From the NCBI RefSeq assembly GCF_000008765.1, contig NC_003030.1, forward strand, positions 2,018,001 to 2,082,000: DNA of 64,000 bases, read 5' to 3'. The stretch's first letter is position 1. The number at the start of each line of letters is the position of its first letter. Source of the stretch: Clostridium acetobutylicum ATCC 824 (GTDB lineage Bacteria; Bacillota; Clostridia; Clostridiales; Clostridiaceae). Below are positions 34,002-42,431 of this stretch, piece after piece. A program made the translations under genes and the position numbers. The notes under the pieces are model-generated. The model had not been told where the DNA came from. It ran no database searches and was given only the letters and a program-made list of their open reading frames with translations.

Positions 34002-34529
34002 TTAGACTATGTTTTTAATATTCCACGCTTCCCATGCAGCTACCTTTTTTATTGCCTTTTTTCTTCGCCTAGAAACTTGACTTTGTGATATGTGAAGCCT
34101 ATTCCCAACAACCCAGTCCGGCAACTCTTCTTTGTATTTTAATATTAAAGGCTCATATAGATATTGATGTAAGCTTTCTATATTGTCACCTATAATAACA
34201 CTATCTACTTCTATATTTCTTATTTGCTCTTCTATGTCAGCTATTTCTTCCTTCTTGCGGTCTCTTTCTATTATTTTCTTTTGAATGATATTCATAAGTG
34301 TTCTTTCTGCATAGCTTTCACCTGTGGAGCTTGTCTGAACTCTCTCCTCATATGTTATTGCTCGAGACTCTTCTGGAATTTCTATATCAGTTGTCTTTAA
34401 TTGCTGTTCAATCTGATCTACTTGCCTTTTTAATATACTTGCTTTATGTTTAAGACTATTTATTACTCTATCCTTCTTAAAATAATTATATATTTTACGT
34501 TCTGTAGTTTTAAATATTTCTTTGTCCAA
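34002..34529 (-). CDS. RinA/ArpU-like late transcription regulator
   Basis: 175 residues with a long coiled-coil N-terminal region and a C-terminal sigma-region-4-like HTH (VGNRLHISQSQVSRRRKKAI). This layout is that of ArpU/RinA/LtrA-type phage proteins that switch on late genes. TTG start at 34529, 9 nt after AAGGAG. It sits near the end of the early operon, as expected. Confidence 0.75.
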   Translation of the reverse strand: MDKEIFKTTERKIYNYFKKDRVINSLKHKASILKRQVDQIEQQLKTTDIEIPEESRAITYEERVQTSSTGESYAERTLMNIIQKKIIERDRKKEEIADIEEQIRNIEVDSVIIGDNIESLHQYLYEPLILKYKEELPDWVVGNRLHISQSQVSRRRKKAIKKVAAWEAWNIKNIV

Positions 34530-34555
34530 ATTATCAACTCCTTAAATAATAAAAT

Positions 34556-34576
34556 GGGTGAACGAAATGGGCACCC
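34556..34576. repeat. Imperfect palindrome related to 28871-28891, copy 2
   Basis: GGGTG-AACGAAATGGG-CACCC; its reverse complement differs from the copy at 28871 only in three central bases. Located upstream of a small gene start. Confidence 0.5.
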
Positions 34577-34660
34577 CTAGTAGGTTGTTTCTTTCTTGCA
34601 ATCTTTTATTATTATTTGATTATTATTTGATAATACAAGGTGCTAGATGTACCTAACACC

Positions 34661-34852
34661 CTATATATTTAATACCAATTGCCCACTTTCTAGCTCTTTA
34701 AAGTTTATAATTTCTGCATCTGTCTTATATATTCCGCACCATATACCGCTATTGAATATAATATAATGGTTTTCTGTCTCGAAGTTAACTTTATATTCCT
34801 TCTTAAGTTCTAGTGGTATACCTGGTGTAGCTTTTATTATTCTTACTTGCAT
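34661..34852 (-). CDS. Unknown small protein (63 aa)
   Basis: Starts MQVRIIKATPGIPLELKKEY after AGGAATGG; beta-rich, KOW-like opening. Found in many clostridial phages, function unknown to me. Confidence 0.6.
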   Translation of the reverse strand: MQVRIIKATPGIPLELKKEYKVNFETENHYIIFNSGIWCGIYKTDAEIINFKELESGQLVLNI

Positions 34853-34899
34853 TTATACCATTCCTAACTTCAAATGCGTAATAGATTTGCATTGTGAAC

Positions 34900-35241
34900 T
34901 TAATCTTCATCCTCTGAAACTTGTTTCATTTCATCCATTAATGTTTTAAGTTCATTTAAATCTCTTATATAACATTCAAAACTTCTTAACTGAAACTTAT
35001 CTGTTTTACGTAAACACCAATTTTCCCATTTTGATATATCTAGACTTGGGAATTTACTTTTCACAAGTTTAGTTAGTAGTTCTCTATTTTTGGGTGTATC
35101 TAATAAAACATATTCCATTCTGTCTTCTTGGACAAATTCATATCCGTCATCTATCATTTGATCTAACCGGCTTTTATGTTCTTTCTCTTCTGTAACTGGT
35201 CTTGTTGACTCAAAACTTATATCCATATCCTCCAAATTCAT
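34900..35241 (-). CDS. Unknown acidic phage protein (113 aa)
   Basis: Starts at ATG 35241 with a weak ribosome site (AAGAAAG). It is acidic, with YVLLDTPKNRELLTKLVKSK in the middle and an acidic tail. No family recognised. Confidence 0.6.
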   Translation of the reverse strand: MNLEDMDISFESTRPVTEEKEHKSRLDQMIDDGYEFVQEDRMEYVLLDTPKNRELLTKLVKSKFPSLDISKWENWCLRKTDKFQLRSFECYIRDLNELKTLMDEMKQVSEDED

Positions 35242-35323
35242 CACTTTCTTCTTTTCATATCACACAATAAACACATTTAAATCATAATTGGATTTAATAA
35301 ATTTTCTTTGTATTCCGACGAAA

Positions 35324-35545
35324 CTATTTATAAATTTTATTTAGTTCCCTTACTAAATCAGATATTTGTTGTACTTTTTCTAATACTGCATTGTATTCTT
35401 TTGTATCTCCATCGAAATTGCATTGTAACCCTTGCATTGTTGGAGTATCACAATAATTGAAACCTAATTCTTCACTATTCATATCAATCATTCCAATTAA
35501 CTCTTTATCTCCTTTTTCAAATATATCAATAGTTAATCTTTTCAT
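35324..35545 (-). CDS. Unknown small protein (73 aa)
   Basis: Starts MKRLTIDIFEKGDKELIGMI after AAGGAGGA. Acidic, with a C-terminal helix. It follows SSB in the replication operon; role unknown. Confidence 0.6.
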   Translation of the reverse strand: MKRLTIDIFEKGDKELIGMIDMNSEELGFNYCDTPTMQGLQCNFDGDTKEYNAVLEKVQQISDLVRELNKIYK

Positions 35546-35591
35546 ATTTATCCTCCTTAAAATTAATACGTAATATATTCATTTCCCGTAG

Positions 35592-35993
35592 TTAAAAGGG
35601 AATATCAGAATTATCCACTGGTGTTATATCCTCTTGCACTGGCACTCCAAAGTCTACATTTTCTATGTTAGAATCTTTGCCCCACTCAAGGAATTTAACT
35701 TCCTCAGCTACCACCTCAGTTACGTATCTTCTAGTACCATCTTTAGCATCATAAGATCTAGTTTGTATCCTTCCGCTAACTCCCATAAGTTTTCCTTTAC
35801 TCATATAATTAGCCGTAGATTCTGCTTGTTTACCCCATACAACTATAGGAATAAAATCAGCTTCCTGTTGCCCTTCTTTTTTAAATCTTCTATCTACTGC
35901 CAAAGTAAAGTTACATGTTGCCGTACCTGTATTTGGTATATATTTCAGCTCTGGGTCCTTAGTTAATCTTCCGATAAGTATTGTTTTATTCAT
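35592..35993 (-). CDS. ssb: Single-stranded DNA-binding protein
   Basis: 133 residues with the OB fold signals MNKTILIGRLTKDPELKY, FIPIVVWGKQAES and GRIQTRSYDAKDG. The C-terminal DNSDIPF is the standard partner-binding tip. It protects ssDNA in phage replication and recombination. Adjacent to the zinc-finger gene, from which it is separated by 4 nt. Confidence 0.93.
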   Translation of the reverse strand: MNKTILIGRLTKDPELKYIPNTGTATCNFTLAVDRRFKKEGQQEADFIPIVVWGKQAESTANYMSKGKLMGVSGRIQTRSYDAKDGTRRYVTEVVAEEVKFLEWGKDSNIENVDFGVPVQEDITPVDNSDIPF

Positions 35994-35997
35994 TTTA

Positions 35998-36180
35998 TTA
36001 CCTTCTTACATATTTTTTTATATAACATTCAGCACATAAAAGCGGAGAATGTTTTGTTATTGCTATATTAGACTCATCAACATACTGGTATATATGCCCT
36101 AAGCAAACACTTTTGCCACATTTAGAGCACTTTACAACTGTATCTCTTCCACATATCTCACACTTTTCATGTTTAGCCAT
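35998..36180 (-). CDS. Zinc-finger protein (60 aa)
   Basis: Three CxxC groups (CEICGRD, CSKCGK, CAEC) and a histidine resemble a B-box or LIM-like finger. Its ATG overlaps the stop of the previous gene. Function unknown. Confidence 0.65.
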   Translation of the reverse strand: MAKHEKCEICGRDTVVKCSKCGKSVCLGHIYQYVDESNIAITKHSPLLCAECYIKKYVRR

Positions 36181-36464
36181 TATTTATTAATCTCCTTGTC
36201 ATAGCAATCTCTATCTCCAATAACATACTGTACTGCTAATCTATTAAGTATATGAGTAAAGCTTATTGCATCCTCATTTGTAATTGTCAATTTTTCAAAT
36301 AGCATTTTATGAGCTAATAAAATAGCTGTGAAAAGTTCATTTCCTTCTATACTTGCTATATCTATTTTCTGAACTGGTTCCTGTTCTTCTTCATCACAAA
36401 ATAAATTTGCTAATGCGCTATAAACATTAATTGCTGTTTCTTCGGTTTTATTTAATTTTTTCAT
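36180..36464 (-). CDS. Unknown helical phage protein (94 aa)
   Basis: Starts MKKLNKTEETAINVYSALAN after AAAGGAAGG. Helical, with an acidic centre. No family recognised. Confidence 0.6.
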   Translation of the reverse strand: MKKLNKTEETAINVYSALANLFCDEEEQEPVQKIDIASIEGNELFTAILLAHKMLFEKLTITNEDAISFTHILNRLAVQYVIGDRDCYDKEINK

Positions 36465-36551
36465 TATAATTACCTTCCTTTATTCTCTATATTTTAATTT
36501 TAAATTCTAATTCTTAGTAACTTGAGCGATTTTACGCTCTTTGAAATATTT

Positions 36552-36749
36552 TTATTCGTTTTCTAATTCTAAATTAAACATTTCGTATTCATACTTAGTT
36601 ACTTCTTTATAATTTAATAATGTAAAATATCCTTCTTCATTTCTATTTTTCCTTTTAATTGCTTTGAAAGGATGTTCTTTAAACACATCATGACATTTTA
36701 TAGTCCCGAATTCAGTTGTTTGTTCATAAGCTGCCCAATAAAATTTCAT
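36552..36749 (-). CDS. Unknown small protein (65 aa)
   Basis: Starts MKFYWAAYEQTTEFGTIKCH after GGAGGAAAG, aromatic-rich and beta-like. Unknown function. A GAGCG/CGCTC hairpin lies in the short gap after it. Confidence 0.6.
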   Translation of the reverse strand: MKFYWAAYEQTTEFGTIKCHDVFKEHPFKAIKRKNRNEEGYFTLLNYKEVTKYEYEMFNLELENE

Positions 36750-36760
36750 ATTCTTTCCTC

Positions 36761-37093
36761 CTATATCTTAGTTTGAACTTTTAATATGCTCTGCATTGCT
36801 GATAATTCGTTGCTTAATGCCATTAGCATGTCTCTTGATGCTTTATATGTCTGCTCTGCTAGGTCTCTACTAAACTTTAAGCCTGCTACATTACCACGTG
36901 CTACATCTGGTATTAATGTTACACTCATACCCTCGGTCTTAAGCTTAACTATTTCTTTTGATAATGCGATTCTGTATTCTTTTTCCGCTGATGCAAACTC
37001 CTTAGCTTTTTGAGTTATATAGTCTACACCTTTATCTAGTCGCTTTGATGTATTCCAAATTGCTTCTGTAACCTCTATAGTTTCTATTGCCAT
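36761..37093 (-). CDS. Unknown helical phage protein (110 aa)
   Basis: Starts MAIETIEVTEAIWNTSKRLD after GGTGGTGAG. Two long helices flank RGNVAGLKFSRDLAEQTYK. Similar proteins occur in recombination modules of clostridial phages, but no function is assigned. Confidence 0.6.
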   Translation of the reverse strand: MAIETIEVTEAIWNTSKRLDKGVDYITQKAKEFASAEKEYRIALSKEIVKLKTEGMSVTLIPDVARGNVAGLKFSRDLAEQTYKASRDMLMALSNELSAMQSILKVQTKI

Positions 37094-37597
37094 CTACTCA
37101 CCACCATAAGCATATTTACATTTACAATGTTCTCCTGTAGGCTTAGGCACATCATATTGTTTAAGCAGTTTATAAACCCTACAATGTTTACTATGCCTTT
37201 TGCAGTCTCTACAGCTTGTATCTATTGCTAACTCTATTAAGTTATAAAGTTCTTCTTTTTTAACTACTTTTACATCTTTTAAATCTTCGTTTATATATAA
37301 ATCCCTTTGATTAGTTTTTCTAGTTAGTTCCGCCATCCTGCTATATATTTTCTTTATTCTTTCTTTAGAAATACGATTTTCCATAAGTGCTACACTTAAT
37401 GTTTCTGAAATAATGTCCCAAGTATATCTGTTTATTTCCTTTAGCTTCTTCTCTTTTTCGTCTGCTTCATTCTGTAATAATTCTTGAGCTCTGCTTATTT
37501 CCAACATAGTTTTAGTCCTTATATAGTTATTTAAAGCATGACTTTCTATAAAATTTAACTTACTTAGGATTCCTTGGACTTGCTTTTCTAAATCCAT
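37094..37597 (-). CDS. DUF5651-like phage protein (167 aa)
   Basis: ATG 37597 after GGGAAGGTG. The N-terminal part is helical and the C-terminus has a Cys/His cluster (CRDCKRHSKHCRVYKLL then HCKCKY), probably metal binding. The start overlaps the 3' end of the resolvase-like frame by 38 nt. Function unknown. Confidence 0.65.
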   Translation of the reverse strand: MDLEKQVQGILSKLNFIESHALNNYIRTKTMLEISRAQELLQNEADEKEKKLKEINRYTWDIISETLSVALMENRISKERIKKIYSRMAELTRKTNQRDLYINEDLKDVKVVKKEELYNLIELAIDTSCRDCKRHSKHCRVYKLLKQYDVPKPTGEHCKCKYAYGGE

Positions 37598-38054
37598 TTT
37601 TTTCACCTTCCCATTCTCTGTAAAGCTTAAACCAATTTTCATATTGCATAGTAACAAGCCAATCACAATTATTTTTTCTATGTGCTACTATGGGAATTTC
37701 ATTCTCTTTTTTATCTCTAATAGATTGTGCCATAGCATCATATAAATTAAGGTTCTCAACCCTTTTTACCTCTGAATGTATATAAGGTAATCCAATTACA
37801 TCAGCATCACCATTTAACCCTCAAAACTGCTGACCTCTTATTACATTTTCATATCCCTGTTCTCTGCATTTAGATGCCCACTCTCTTTCACCATTCGCAC
37901 CTTTTTTCTTTGCTGCTCTACCACCTTTTGCTTTACTATTTTGTCCTTTTAAACATCTTATTGCTACTTCTAAAGCTTCGAATGAGTTACTTCCTGTGTT
38001 CCATTTGCCTTTTTTTATTGATTCTAAAATCTTAGCCGCATCCTTTTTATTCAT
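37560..38054 (-). pseudogene. Hjc-like Holliday junction resolvase interrupted by in-frame UGA
   Basis: The frame starts MNKKDAAKILESIKKGKWNT and reaches GEREWASKCREQGYENVIRG followed by QQF, then TGA at 37821. It continues in the same frame GLNGDADVIGLPYIHSEVKR to TAA 37560. The part after the stop carries the GDAD...EVK nuclease motif, so the short product lacks the active site. The stop replaces the serine expected in QQFSG-type sequences, one base from TCA. It is either a recent nonsense mutation or a recoded stop. The rest of the frame is intact. Confidence 0.8.
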
Positions 38055-38203
38055 CTTGCATTGTTCCTCCTATTCTGCTTAATAATTCTCTTGATCTTAA
38101 AATCATTTATATCTCTTTCTTTTTTTCTTGCCTTTGCAACACGTCTTTTCTTTATAATTGAATATGTCTTAAGTGCTAATTCTTTTCTTTCTTCACTACT
38201 CAT
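38051..38203 (-). CDS. Small basic protein (50 aa)
   Basis: ATG 38203 after GGGAGAAAA; starts MSSEERKELALKTYSIIKKR and is rich in Lys/Arg. Overlaps both neighbours by a few bases, fitting the operon. Unknown function, possibly nucleic-acid binding. Confidence 0.55.
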   Translation of the reverse strand: MSSEERKELALKTYSIIKKRRVAKARKKERDINDFKIKRIIKQNRRNNAR

Positions 38204-38573
38204 AAAATTTTTCTCCCATCATCCTAAAAACAATTTGTTCTTTTGAATATCCTTCTTTTTCTAATTTAATAACTTTGCATATATGTGCTGCTTGAGGTAT
38301 ACTGCATTCTAATACTTCCGCTAATTTTTCCACTGTATAATGGCTTTTAGGTAACATTTCATAATACTTACTTTGTAGGGCTTTTTTATACCCTAAATCA
38401 ATTTTTCTATTTTTATGTGGTCCATTATTCCCTTTGTGATGTTCTGTGCATAAATAAATTAAGTTTTGTTTTATTTTTACCATGTAAGATGCTTGGCTTC
38501 TAAAAACTACATGGTGCTTTTCTATTCCATACGCTTTCCCGCATACTTGGCAAAAGTGTATCTCTTTACACAT
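38196..38573 (-). CDS. HNH endonuclease (early region)
   Basis: CQVCGKAYGIEKHHVVFRS and YLCTEHHKGNNGPHKNRKID form an HNH/NinG-like core, followed by a helical tail. The start follows GGAGGTCTTGAAGA. Possibly a recombination or DNA-cleavage accessory next to the resolvase-like gene. Confidence 0.8.
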   Translation of the reverse strand: MCKEIHFCQVCGKAYGIEKHHVVFRSQASYMVKIKQNLIYLCTEHHKGNNGPHKNRKIDLGYKKALQSKYYEMLPKSHYTVEKLAEVLECSIPQAAHICKVIKLEKEGYSKEQIVFRMMGEKFYE

Positions 38574-38832
38574 TCTTCAAGACCTCCTCCATTGTTATTT
38601 GTCCCTTTATTTCTTTTGGCTTTTCTCTGCCTAGCTTGTACTCTTCAACACGCCTATCCCAATCTGCTGTTGCTGCTTTTTCAGTGCTTTTCCAGTCGCC
38701 ACATGAAATATGAGTTCCAATATTACTGCAAAAATACTTGTATTCACTTTCTATAAAATTTAATTTAGCTTTGCCATTACATATAGGACATGGCTTTGGA
38801 AGTTTATTACCTTCTATTGCTTTAATCTTCAT
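38566..38832 (-). CDS. Lar-like zinc-ribbon protein (restriction alleviation family)
   Basis: 88 residues from ATG 38832. LPKPCPICNGKAKL, a later CSNIGTHISC, and the end-of-domain AATADWDRR match the Lar restriction-alleviation family. Lar of Rac prophage modulates type I restriction. Function here is inferred from family only. Confidence 0.65.
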   Translation of the reverse strand: MKIKAIEGNKLPKPCPICNGKAKLNFIESEYKYFCSNIGTHISCGDWKSTEKAATADWDRRVEEYKLGREKPKEIKGQITMEEVLKNV

Positions 38833-38947
38833 AACTTCGCCTTTCTTTATTACTTGAGTGTCATTTGATAATAGATATGTACAGCTATAGCCAAATGACA
38901 CCCTAGGTTTAGATTAAATTTGTATTTTATTTGAATTATGAATTAAG

Positions 38948-39163
38948 TTAAGTAGTTTTTTTAATCACAACACCCATAGCACTTTCAAGTCCTTGTGAGC
39001 TAAGAAATTCATCAAACTCCTGTTGTGCTAATTTTTTATGTTTTTCAATAATAGTATCCATTGTCTTATAAACATTATCTGATTTTTTCTTTGAAACATC
39101 ATCAGCTACAAATGATATTCCCAACTCATTAAAAGCCATTGTTCCTGTACTTTCATTTACCAT
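38948..39163 (-). CDS. Unknown small protein (71 aa)
   Basis: Starts MVNESTGTMAFNELGISFVA after GAAGGAAG. Mixed helix; no family recognised. Confidence 0.6.
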   Translation of the reverse strand: MVNESTGTMAFNELGISFVADDVSKKKSDNVYKTMDTIIEKHKKLAQQEFDEFLSSQGLESAMGVVIKKTT

Positions 39164-39199
39164 ATAGACACTTCCTTCATCTTTTATTCAAATTCCGAT

Positions 39200-39571
39200 T
39201 TAAAACGCTTTCCCATGCTTATACGGTCTATCTTTATTTATCTCCATCTTCTTTTTAATCTCTTCCTCTAAATCTATACCTAGTCCGCCGCATAAATCTC
39301 CAAGTCTTATTGCTACATCTGCTAATTCTTCCTTGAAGTTGTTTAAATCATTCTTTCTAAGCCCTTCCATTGCTTCTGATACTTCGCCTGTAATAAGCAT
39401 AAGTCTTGTACATATAGCATTAATTTTAAAAGTTTTAATTGAGCTTGGTGAAAGTTTTGTTTTGCCATACATTATTTCGTCAATAACATCTTGAATTCTT
39501 TCAAAGTCCTCCCAAAATCCATGTGCCTTTGCATTACTATAAGCTTCTTTAGCTAATTCATTAATCTTCAT
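39200..39571 (-). CDS. MazG-like nucleotide pyrophosphohydrolase
   Basis: 123 residues with the all-alpha NTP pyrophosphohydrolase pattern: ITGEVSEAMEGLRKND (ExxE) and FKEELADVAIRLGDLC (ExxD). It may clean modified or alarmone-type nucleotides. It ends DRPYKHGKAF, typical of the phage branch. Overlaps the next gene by 11 nt. Confidence 0.8.
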   Translation of the reverse strand: MKINELAKEAYSNAKAHGFWEDFERIQDVIDEIMYGKTKLSPSSIKTFKINAICTRLMLITGEVSEAMEGLRKNDLNNFKEELADVAIRLGDLCGGLGIDLEEEIKKKMEINKDRPYKHGKAF

Positions 39572-39755
39572 TTTCTATTACCTCCACCCCTATATCATTA
39601 CACTTTACACACGCAAACATAAATGACTCTCTGTAGTTTTTGCCCTGTACTGTAAAATGTCTATTATTCTTAAATATAACCTTGCCTTTTATAATTTTAT
39701 CTTCTGCATTTGCATTAGTAAGACATGTTATTCTTACTTTATCTCCTATTTTCAT
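39561..39755 (-). CDS. Small beta-barrel-like protein (64 aa)
   Basis: Starts MKIGDKVRITCLTNANAEDK, a KOW/SH3-like opening with basic strands and two Cys near the end. Common in phage early operons; function unknown. Confidence 0.6.
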   Translation of the reverse strand: MKIGDKVRITCLTNANAEDKIIKGKVIFKNNRHFTVQGKNYRESFMFACVKCNDIGVEVIENED

Positions 39756-39855
39756 CTTCTTCTATCCATCCTTCCACTATTTTTATACTTTCTAACACTC
39801 CATAGCCTTCATAGACAAGTTTTATTACTTGTCCAATATATTTGTCTATCCCCAT
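39739..39855 (-). CDS. Small protein (38 aa)
   Basis: ATG 39855 to TAA 39739, starts MGIDKYIGQVIKLVYEGYGV. It overlaps both neighbours. The ribosome site is inside the upstream gene (GGAGGGCTTTAAGTT). Short, moderate support only. Confidence 0.45.
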   Translation of the reverse strand: MGIDKYIGQVIKLVYEGYGVLESIKIVEGWIEEDENRR

Positions 39856-40373
39856 AACTTAAAGCCCTCCTGTTGGCTTTCAAGATAATTATAAATTTTT
39901 TCTATCTCCTGCTTAAATTCGTTCCAGTGCTTTATACTTCCAAGATTTAAATAAGCTTCGTTTTTATATAAAACCAATTGATTATTTTTAATTAAATACT
40001 GCCCGTTATTGCCCTTTGCTGTAATAACTCCGTTCTTTTCTGTTACATGCATATTAATTTTTACGTTTTGGCTTTTTAAGTACTCACGCCTCCACCCCAT
40101 ATAATAGTTTTCTGCTGTTCTACGTTCTATAGAAAACATTGTTTTTATTTTTTCTATTGCCTCGCTTCTCTCTATATGGTCCGCATTAGACTTCATCCAT
40201 TTATTGAATGCTTTCATATCTATCTTTTTATTTTTAACTTTTATATCTTCTAGAACTGTATTTATTTTATATACACTTAAGCCAAATCTTCTGCTAAGCT
40301 CTGTAATGCCCATTCCGTCTTTATACGCTTCTCTTATTTGCTCCTTAATAGATGCGCTTATTTTCTTTCTCAT
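39846..40373 (-). CDS. HTH phage protein (175 aa)
   Basis: An N-terminal HTH (IREAYKDGMGITELSRRFGL) is followed by a second helical region with FSIERRTAENYYMGWRREYL. It starts after TTGAGGTGG. It lies directly after the helicase loader, so a replication or regulatory role is plausible. Confidence 0.7.
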   Translation of the reverse strand: MRKKISASIKEQIREAYKDGMGITELSRRFGLSVYKINTVLEDIKVKNKKIDMKAFNKWMKSNADHIERSEAIEKIKTMFSIERRTAENYYMGWRREYLKSQNVKINMHVTEKNGVITAKGNNGQYLIKNNQLVLYKNEAYLNLGSIKHWNEFKQEIEKIYNYLESQQEGFKLWG

Positions 40374-40382
40374 AAAACCACC

Positions 40383-41231
40383 TCAATACAATATTTTTCT
40401 AAGAAGTTCTGTTTTCTTCTTAGCTTCCTCTATCCTTATACTTTTGGATGTATTTTCAACCGGCGTACACATTTCAAATATTCTACTTTCTGTGCGCTCA
40501 TGGTATTGGTCCGCTAATACCCCATGTCTTTTGCTTGGATTTATTTCTAAATTTGATGTAATTATAAGTGGTAACTTGCTTCTATATCTGCTATCAACTA
40601 TGTTATAGATCATGCTCCTGGACCATTCCGAACTCTTTTCAGTTCCTAAATCGTCGATAATTAATAAATCTGCATTTATAAAACTTCTAATAATATCGCT
40701 TTCAGCTTCTTTCCCCCAGCTGTTGTATGTCTTTTGTATCCTGCTTAAAAGTCCATTTATGCTAACACATACAACTGGTATATACTGCTTTAAAAGCTCA
40801 TTTGCTATTGCACTTGCAAGATAAGTCTTTCCATTTCCAGCGCTACCGTAAATTAATAATCCCAATCCTTGTTGCTTACATTCTTTAAAATTATCTGCAT
40901 ATCTTCTCCCTAAGTTATACATGCTTCTGGAACCTTTATTAAAATCCCAGTTTTCGAAATTACTTTCTCTAAACTTTTCATCCATCAAACTATTTGTTAT
41001 TAACTCATTAAGCCTGTTTTGCTTTTTAAGCATTTCTTCATGTTGTCTTTTTTCATGCCATGCTTTACTCTCACACTCACACATTGTCTTAACAATCCTA
41101 TCTATACCTAAGATAGTTACTTTCTTATAAATATTCTTACCACACTTAGTGCAAGTTTCTTCAAGCTTATTACAGCTTGATTCCGATACCTTCTCTGTCC
41201 CTGTCGGTGTTATCTTGTTTAGTTGGTCCAT
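40383..41231 (-). CDS. DnaC/IstB-like replicative helicase loader
   Basis: 282 residues. An N-terminal zinc-like cluster (CTKCGKNIYKK, CECE) precedes an AAA+ core: Walker A LLIYGSAGNGKT near residue 130, Walker B LLIIDDLGTEKS near 197, and sensor LIITSNLEI. It would load host DnaB/DnaC-type helicase at the phage origin. Start ATG 41231 after AAGGAGG; overlaps the replisome organizer by 62 nt. Confidence 0.9.
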   Translation of the reverse strand: MDQLNKITPTGTEKVSESSCNKLEETCTKCGKNIYKKVTILGIDRIVKTMCECESKAWHEKRQHEEMLKKQNRLNELITNSLMDEKFRESNFENWDFNKGSRSMYNLGRRYADNFKECKQQGLGLLIYGSAGNGKTYLASAIANELLKQYIPVVCVSINGLLSRIQKTYNSWGKEAESDIIRSFINADLLIIDDLGTEKSSEWSRSMIYNIVDSRYRSKLPLIITSNLEINPSKRHGVLADQYHERTESRIFEMCTPVENTSKSIRIEEAKKKTELLRKILY

Positions 41232-42009
41232 TACTTACCTCCTTATCGTTGTATCTTCCCTCAAGTACTTTTGTAAAATTTGTATCATTCTTAAATATCC
41301 AATCAAAATCTACAATCCATTGCTTACCATTACCACCTTGAAGAAATTTAGATTGTTTTATATTATTAATTGCTTTTAGAATATCCTCTATAGTTAGCTT
41401 TAAGCTGTTTATTCTAGCCTTAACCTTATCTTTGCGTCTATCCGTGATATTTCTAAGAGGTTTAATAGGACTAGGTAAATCGTTCCATACGATAAGAATA
41501 TCCTGCCAAGGTATTCTATTTACTTCTTCTTCTCCTTCTTCTTTCTTATTCTTATTCTTCTTTCTCCTTTCTTCTTCTGTTGCGTTACATTCCGTTACTG
41601 TAACGTTACAATTAGCGTTACTTTCTATAAGTTTCTCCCTATATTTTTTTACTCTTAATCTTGTTTGTTCTCTTACTTTATCAAGGGTTTCAATGTTTTG
41701 GTGCTTCTCCCAATTAGTAATATAGTAAGCATCATTTATAATCTCTATCATGCCAAATTTTTTAAATGTTTCTAGTGCAAGTCTTATAGTATTTAAAGGC
41801 CTGTTAAATAAACTACTTAGCATTTCATCAGTGTAATATATTTTATCGCTTAGCATCAGCAAGCCACTTCTATTTGTCTTACCAGATAAGCAAAGTATTT
41901 TAAACCAAATTACTAACAATGCATCAGCTTCTGGCATCTTTTCAATCAACTTTATTTTTTCATCATCAAAGATATTAACCACTATCTTGATCCACTTAAT
42001 GTCTGCCAT
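41170..42009 (-). CDS. Phage replisome organizer / replication initiator
   Basis: 279 residues. The N-terminal 120 residues (MADIKWIKIVVNIFDDEKIK, IWFKILCLSGKTNRSG, YITNWEKHQN) match the replisome organizer N-terminal domain. The C-terminus (IVWNDLPSPIKPLRNITDRR) resembles DnaD-like regions. It binds the origin and recruits the loader encoded next. A cluster of CGTTAC repeats inside the gene may be that origin. Confidence 0.88.
   Translation of the reverse strand: MADIKWIKIVVNIFDDEKIKLIEKMPEADALLVIWFKILCLSGKTNRSGLLMLSDKIYYTDEMLSSLFNRPLNTIRLALETFKKFGMIEIINDAYYITNWEKHQNIETLDKVREQTRLRVKKYREKLIESNANCNVTVTECNATEEERRKKNKNKKEEGEEEVNRIPWQDILIVWNDLPSPIKPLRNITDRRKDKVKARINSLKLTIEDILKAINNIKQSKFLQGGNGKQWIVDFDWIFKNDTNFTKVLEGRYNDKEVSNGPTKQDNTDRDREGIGIKL
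41578..41624. other. Candidate phage replication origin (CGTTAC iterons)
   Basis: Within the replisome organizer gene, plus-strand copies of (C/G)CGTTAC recur at short intervals, with the palindrome GTAACGTTAC in the middle. They encode an odd Asn/Cys/Thr-rich linker. Many Firmicute phages place iterons inside this gene. Confidence 0.45.
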
Positions 42010-42109
42010 CTATTCACTTCCTTTTTATCGAGAGAGTTTTAAAAACTCCCTCTTTGTGTTATAATTTATCTTGGATTTTTTATTTTGTGCCCTTTGCCGA
42101 GGGTATTTT

Positions 42110-42421
42110 TTAATGTCTGCATCTTAAATTTTCAATTTGTTCTTTAAGCCCATCTATATTTTCTTTAAGTTCGTCTATCTTTGCTTTCAAACTAAAATTT
42201 TCTTTATCTATTTCATAGTAACTTGGGCTGTCATAAACCTCTTTCCATATCTCTTCTAGCTCTTTATCATCAGCATCTTTAAGATATTTTAACGCTATCT
42301 CTTTTACTATACTTGATTCTCTGATTTCTACTGTATTGCTGTTATCTCTTATCACTACAGCTCCATTGTTATAATCCACTTCATCCCATTTACTTGGACA
42401 TATAATACTATTTATATCCAC
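42110..42421 (-). CDS. Unknown coiled-coil phage protein (103 aa)
   Basis: GTG start at 42421, 6 nt after GAGGTG. The C-terminal coiled coil (LKENIDGLKEQIENL) is clear. The upstream extension of the frame lies inside the previous gene. Unknown function. Confidence 0.6.
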   Translation of the reverse strand: MDINSIICPSKWDEVDYNNGAVVIRDNSNTVEIRESSIVKEIALKYLKDADDKELEEIWKEVYDSPSYYEIDKENFSLKAKIDELKENIDGLKEQIENLRCRH

Positions 42422-42431
42422 CTTTATCACC

